A stretch of 64,000 bases of DNA, taken from positions 37,313-101,312 of the forward strand of contig DLKC01000057.1 in NCBI GenBank assembly GCA_002478885.1, given 5' to 3'. A program made the position numbers and the translations under genes. This DNA is from Chitinophagaceae bacterium UBA7600. GTDB taxonomy: Bacteria > Bacteroidota > Bacteroidia > Chitinophagales > Chitinophagaceae. Numbering within the stretch: position 1 is the stretch's first letter; each line of letters starts with the position of its first letter. Shown here one piece after another: positions 60,701-64,000 of this stretch. Under the pieces are notes generated by a model that was not told where the DNA came from, did not search any database, and saw only the letters and a program-made list of their open reading frames with translations.

Positions 60701-63700
60701 AGCATTAACGGTTCATTTTTTCAAACCAGCAATATTTTTACGGGACTTGCCGCTGGCACTTATACAATAACAGTGCTCGATGCAAACGGGTGTACCAATA
60801 CAGTTTCCGTTACTGTCAATAATACAACAGGGCCTGCCGTAACAGCAGTTGCGACAAACGCATCCTGTGGCGGCAATAATGGATCAATAACAATTACAGC
60901 GACGGGCAGTGGCCCTTTCCAATACAGCACTAACGGGTTCACCTTCCAGGCTGGCAATGTTTTCAATGGCCTGATTGCAGGAAATTATGTAGCGTATGTT
61001 AAGGATGCCTCAGGATGTATAGCGGCCGTGGCTACCACTGTAAATAATACGGCTGCGCCTCAAATAACGACAGTTGCCACAGCTACATCCTGTACTTTAA
61101 ACGATGGCAAAATTACTGCAACCGGTACCGGTGGAACCGGAGGTCTTCAATACAGTATCAACGGCACAATATTCCAGGTAGGCAATATCTTTACCAATCT
61201 TGCTGAAGGTGACTATACCGTAACAGTAAAGGATGCCAATAACTGCACAGCAATAACCCAGGTTACGGTTGCAAACGCTTCGGGGTTAGCGCTCAAGGCA
61301 AGTTCTATCTCAACTTCTTGCAGTGGCAACAATGGAAGCATTACGATAACCGCTACTGGTGGTGTACCGCCCTTACAGTACAGTATTGATGGCATCAACT
61401 TCCAGTCATCAAACAATTTCACCAATGTCTCAGCTGGAAACTATGGAGTTACCGTGAAAGATGCCAATGGTTGTACTGTTTCTGCTAATGTTACTGTTAC
61501 ATCAGGATCTGCCGTTTTTGTTTCCGCAACTAAAACAGATGCGAATTGCAACGGTGCTAACGGAACAATCAGTGCAACCGCGACCGGTGGTACTCCGCCT
61601 TATTTATTTAGTGTTGATGGAACCAACTTTCAGTCAAGCGGCACCTTCATCAGCCTCGCTCCAACAACCTACACGGTTTTTGTAAAAGACGCGAATGGTT
61701 GTAACAATACAACAAGCATAACACTTGTAAACAATGGCAGTGGGCCTGGGCCACAGCTTGTGTTAAAAAAACTTGACCCTTCCTTCTGCGGACAAAATGA
61801 AGGCACTATACAAGTCGACGGGAATAACGGAAAAAAGCCCTATAGTTTTAGTATTAACGGGGGCCCTTTCCAGGGAGGTGGGACATTTAATAATCTTCCT
61901 CCAGGTGATTATATAATGACTATAATGGATGGAAATGGCTGCACAGACTCTAAAATTGTAACAGTGCCCGATGTACCTGGGCCAACTCTGTCAGCAACAA
62001 CAATTCCCGCAGCCTGCGCTACAGCCAATGGCAGCATCACGGCAATTGGCTCAGGCGGCACAAAGCCATACAGATATAACGTTAATGGAGGCTTACTTCA
62101 GGGAGGTGGTTCATTCCTGGGACTCTCTGCAGGATCTTATATTATCGGAATAATAGATGCAGAAGGTTGCACCAACTCAATGACCGTAATAGTCACCAAC
62201 ACAGGCGGCCCTGCTGTTACAGCAACCAAACAGGACGGCACATGCGGTTTAAACAATGGCAGCATTACAGCAACAGGCACGGGGGGCACGGCGCCTTACA
62301 CTTATAGCATTAATGGCATCAATTATCAGTCCGGCAACGTATTTAATGGGTTAGCTGCAGGCAACTATATGGTAACGGTACAAGATGCAACCGGGTGCAC
62401 ATCAGGTGTTGCTGTAACAATCAATAACCCGGGCAGTCCTTTATCTACACTAGTTGCTACAACTGCCACCTGCAATACAAACAATGGAACTATTACGACA
62501 AACGTTTCAGGTGGTGCGGCACCCATAAAGTATAGTATTGATGGAACCATTTTCCAGAGCAGCAACCTTTTTAGTAATCTTAGCCCCGCCTCCTATACAA
62601 TAACCGTGTTGGATGCCTCCGGTTGTTTTAGTAAAGCCAACGTGACAATAAGCAAAACGCCGATTCCGGAAGTAACTGCATTTACTGTACCATCTTTATG
62701 TAATGCAAACAGCGGAACCATTACGACAAGCGGAACAAAAGGAGTATTACCTTATGTATATAGCATCGACGGAGCGGTCTTTCAAAGCAGTAACACATTC
62801 AGCAATTTGGCATCTGGGTTTTACACCGTTACGATAAAGGATGCTTCAGGTTGCACCAACACAACCGGCGTTACAATAACAAGCGCATCGGGTCCTCAAA
62901 TAACCACGACTGCGACGGCTGCTACCTGCGGAAATAGCGATGGCTCGATTTTAGTCAACGGTTCCGGCGGATTGGCGCCTCTAACCTATTCTATTGATGG
63001 TGTCACGTTCCAATTGTCAAATAACTTCATTTCCCTTAATCCGAATACATATATTGTATCTGTCAAAGATGCTAACGGCTGTGTAAATTTGAAGCCTACC
63101 CTTGTAGGGAATATCAACGGCCCCCAGCAGATTACGGCCAAGGTGGTTAATGCAAACTGTGGAGCAAGCAATGGATCCATAACCGCATCCGTTACCGGAG
63201 GCACCGCAGCTTTTCAATATAGCATCAATGGTTCAACCTTTCAGCCGGGTAATTTATTTACTGGTTTATCTGCCGCTGGCTATAGCCTTACCGTTAAAGA
63301 TGCGAACAACTGTTCCCTATCAACTCCTGTTGCGGTATTGAATTTAGCTGGTCCTTCTATCACCGCTTCTACTATAGCAGCAGGCTGCAGTGGCAGCGAC
63401 GGTGTTATCACTGCCATTGCAAGCGGAGGGTCTGCTCCGCTGCAATACTCTATAAACGGTGCCACATTTCAATCTCCTGGCATATTTATAAATGTTGCCG
63501 GCGGTAGTTATACCGTCATAGCCAAAGATGCGAATGGATGCACCAACAGCACAAACGTAACCGTAAACAGTGCGACGGGCCCGGTAGTAACAGCAACCAG
63601 CACTACGGCAACCTGCAGTAGCAATAATGGCAGTATAACGGCAAGTGCCTCGGGTTCGGCACCGTTCAATTATTCAATTGACGGAATCAATTTTCAACCA

Positions 63701-64000
63701 GTCAACATTTTTTCCAGTCTCTCGGCAGGCAACTATACAGTCACCGTAAAAGATGTAAATGGCTGCACTAATTCAACGCTTGTTTCAGTAAATAGCAGCG
63801 CAGGACCGGTACTTAGTGCAACTACCACCTCTGAAACCTGTAGTCTAAACAATGGAACTATTACGGCTATTGCCTTCGGCGGCACACCGCCGTTTACTTA
63901 TTCCATTGATGGCATAAGCTTCGTAAACAGCAATGTCTTCAATGGCCTGGCTGCAGGGTCTTACACAGTCTCTGTGAAAGATGTAAACGGTTGTATCAAC
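57741..64000 (+). CDS. Giant SprB-repeat surface adhesin, frameshifted at a 9-A run, 3' end outside window
   Basis: Frame 1 starts at the ATG at 57741: signal MQKTALIAITFLCCFFCGHT, then NSFIENKGQYGKT (DUF7948-type start), to a run of nine A (58019-58027), where it goes out of frame and stops at 58083. The frame one base over continues at once with a charged linker and ITYKNIYPGIDISFYF, and stays open to the window end. The order is: DUF7948 (to about residue 290), a propeller-like stretch (about 290-640), an Fn3-like module, then at least 18 SprB repeats (59923 onward, mean period about 228 bp), each with T.tC...NG.IT, GG..P..YSI.G..FQ and aG.Y.VtVKDanGC. SprB is the gliding-motility adhesin of Flavobacterium. 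A T9SS sorting end is expected beyond the window. Confidence 0.88.
58019..58027 (+). other. Nine-A homopolymer at the adhesin frame break
   Basis: The run sits in a Lys/Glu-rich linker. One A fewer (or two more) would join the two frames. Candidate causes are transcriptional slippage, a phase-variable tract, a genuine disabling mutation, or a sequence error. Confidence 0.9.
59923..64000 (+). repeat. Tandem SprB-repeat array (18 units visible)
   Basis: Coding tandem repeats with unit starts near 59923, 60148, 60379, 60601, 60832, 61057, 61285, 61513, 61747, 61980, 62211, 62438, 62667, 62893, 63118, 63349, 63580 and 63808. Units are about 74-78 residues, conserved in pattern but divergent in sequence, so recent slippage duplication is not evident. 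The last unit is cut by the window edge. Confidence 0.93.

Noticed and set aside
59930..63990. Regularly spaced repeats that could suggest CRISPR or satellite DNA, and a series of 60-70 aa antisense frames
   Set aside because: The period is about 228 bp, units are divergent and keep the reading frame with SprB protein motifs. The antisense frames are echoes of those coding repeats.
1..64000. tRNA, rRNA, insertion sequences, prophage
   Set aside because: No tRNA cloverleaf, rRNA-like stretch, transposase, integrase or phage structural gene was recognised on either strand by eye. A tRNAscan-SE or ISfinder search would settle it.

Overview
The window reads as chromosomal DNA of a Bacteroidota bacterium, most likely a Chitinophagaceae-type soil or plant-associated organism. 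The evidence is a type IX secretion (T9SS) C-terminal sorting domain, a SprB-repeat giant surface protein, a SusC-style TonB receptor with a carboxypeptidase-regulatory-like N-terminus, promoters of the Bacteroidota TTTG/TAnnTTTG type, and Bacteroidota-type variants of PEP carboxylase and the DAHP synthase/chorismate mutase fusion. No rRNA, tRNA, prophage, insertion sequence or CRISPR array is visible.

Layout. 1-479: start of an exported tricorn/S41-like protein. 971-10652: an aromatic amino-acid supercluster on the minus strand (pheA, aminotransferase, tyrA, a DEAD-box helicase, DAHP synthase/chorismate mutase, aroB, aroA, aroC). 11004-18266: CAP protein, fbp, aspartate kinase, GH18 chitinase, HGSNAT-like membrane protein, LamB-like porin. 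18634-22492: multi-PAS histidine kinase plus receiver protein. 22697-31771: small metabolic or unknown genes, ppc, a frameshifted lipoprotein, di-heme peroxidase, GNAT. 31871-36056: an exported carboxypeptidase/aminotransferase/metallopeptidase operon. 36372-44373: lipoprotein, nucleoid-associated protein, T9SS cargo, ureidoglycine aminohydrolase, S4 protein, FAD/Fe-S dehydrogenase. 44447-50754: GH31, glycerate kinase, DUF4038 hydrolase, trmD. 50924-57009: TetR, TonB receptor, beta-helix lipoprotein, di-heme cytochrome. 57741-64000: SprB-repeat adhesin running off the end.

The two most notable signals are not protein families. First, the pheA-aminotransferase-tyrA operon is preceded by what looks like a complete ribosome-mediated attenuator: a 26-codon leader peptide with eight Phe/Tyr codons in nine, an intrinsic terminator, and a 9-bp antiterminator pairing that excludes it. 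Second, at least 25 copies of a roughly 50-70 bp intergenic element with the palindromic core TGCGACGCA are spread over the window. They fall in three subfamilies, often form outward-facing pairs, and about half sit in fixed orientation just after stop codons.

Other observations: four starts lie only 4-5 nt behind a -7 box and are probably leaderless; the SprB-repeat adhesin is interrupted by a frameshift at a 9-A run; and a small lipoprotein gene is frameshifted. Gene calls rest on recognisable motifs and operon logic. Functional roles of the repeat, the attenuator and the leaderless transcripts are inference.
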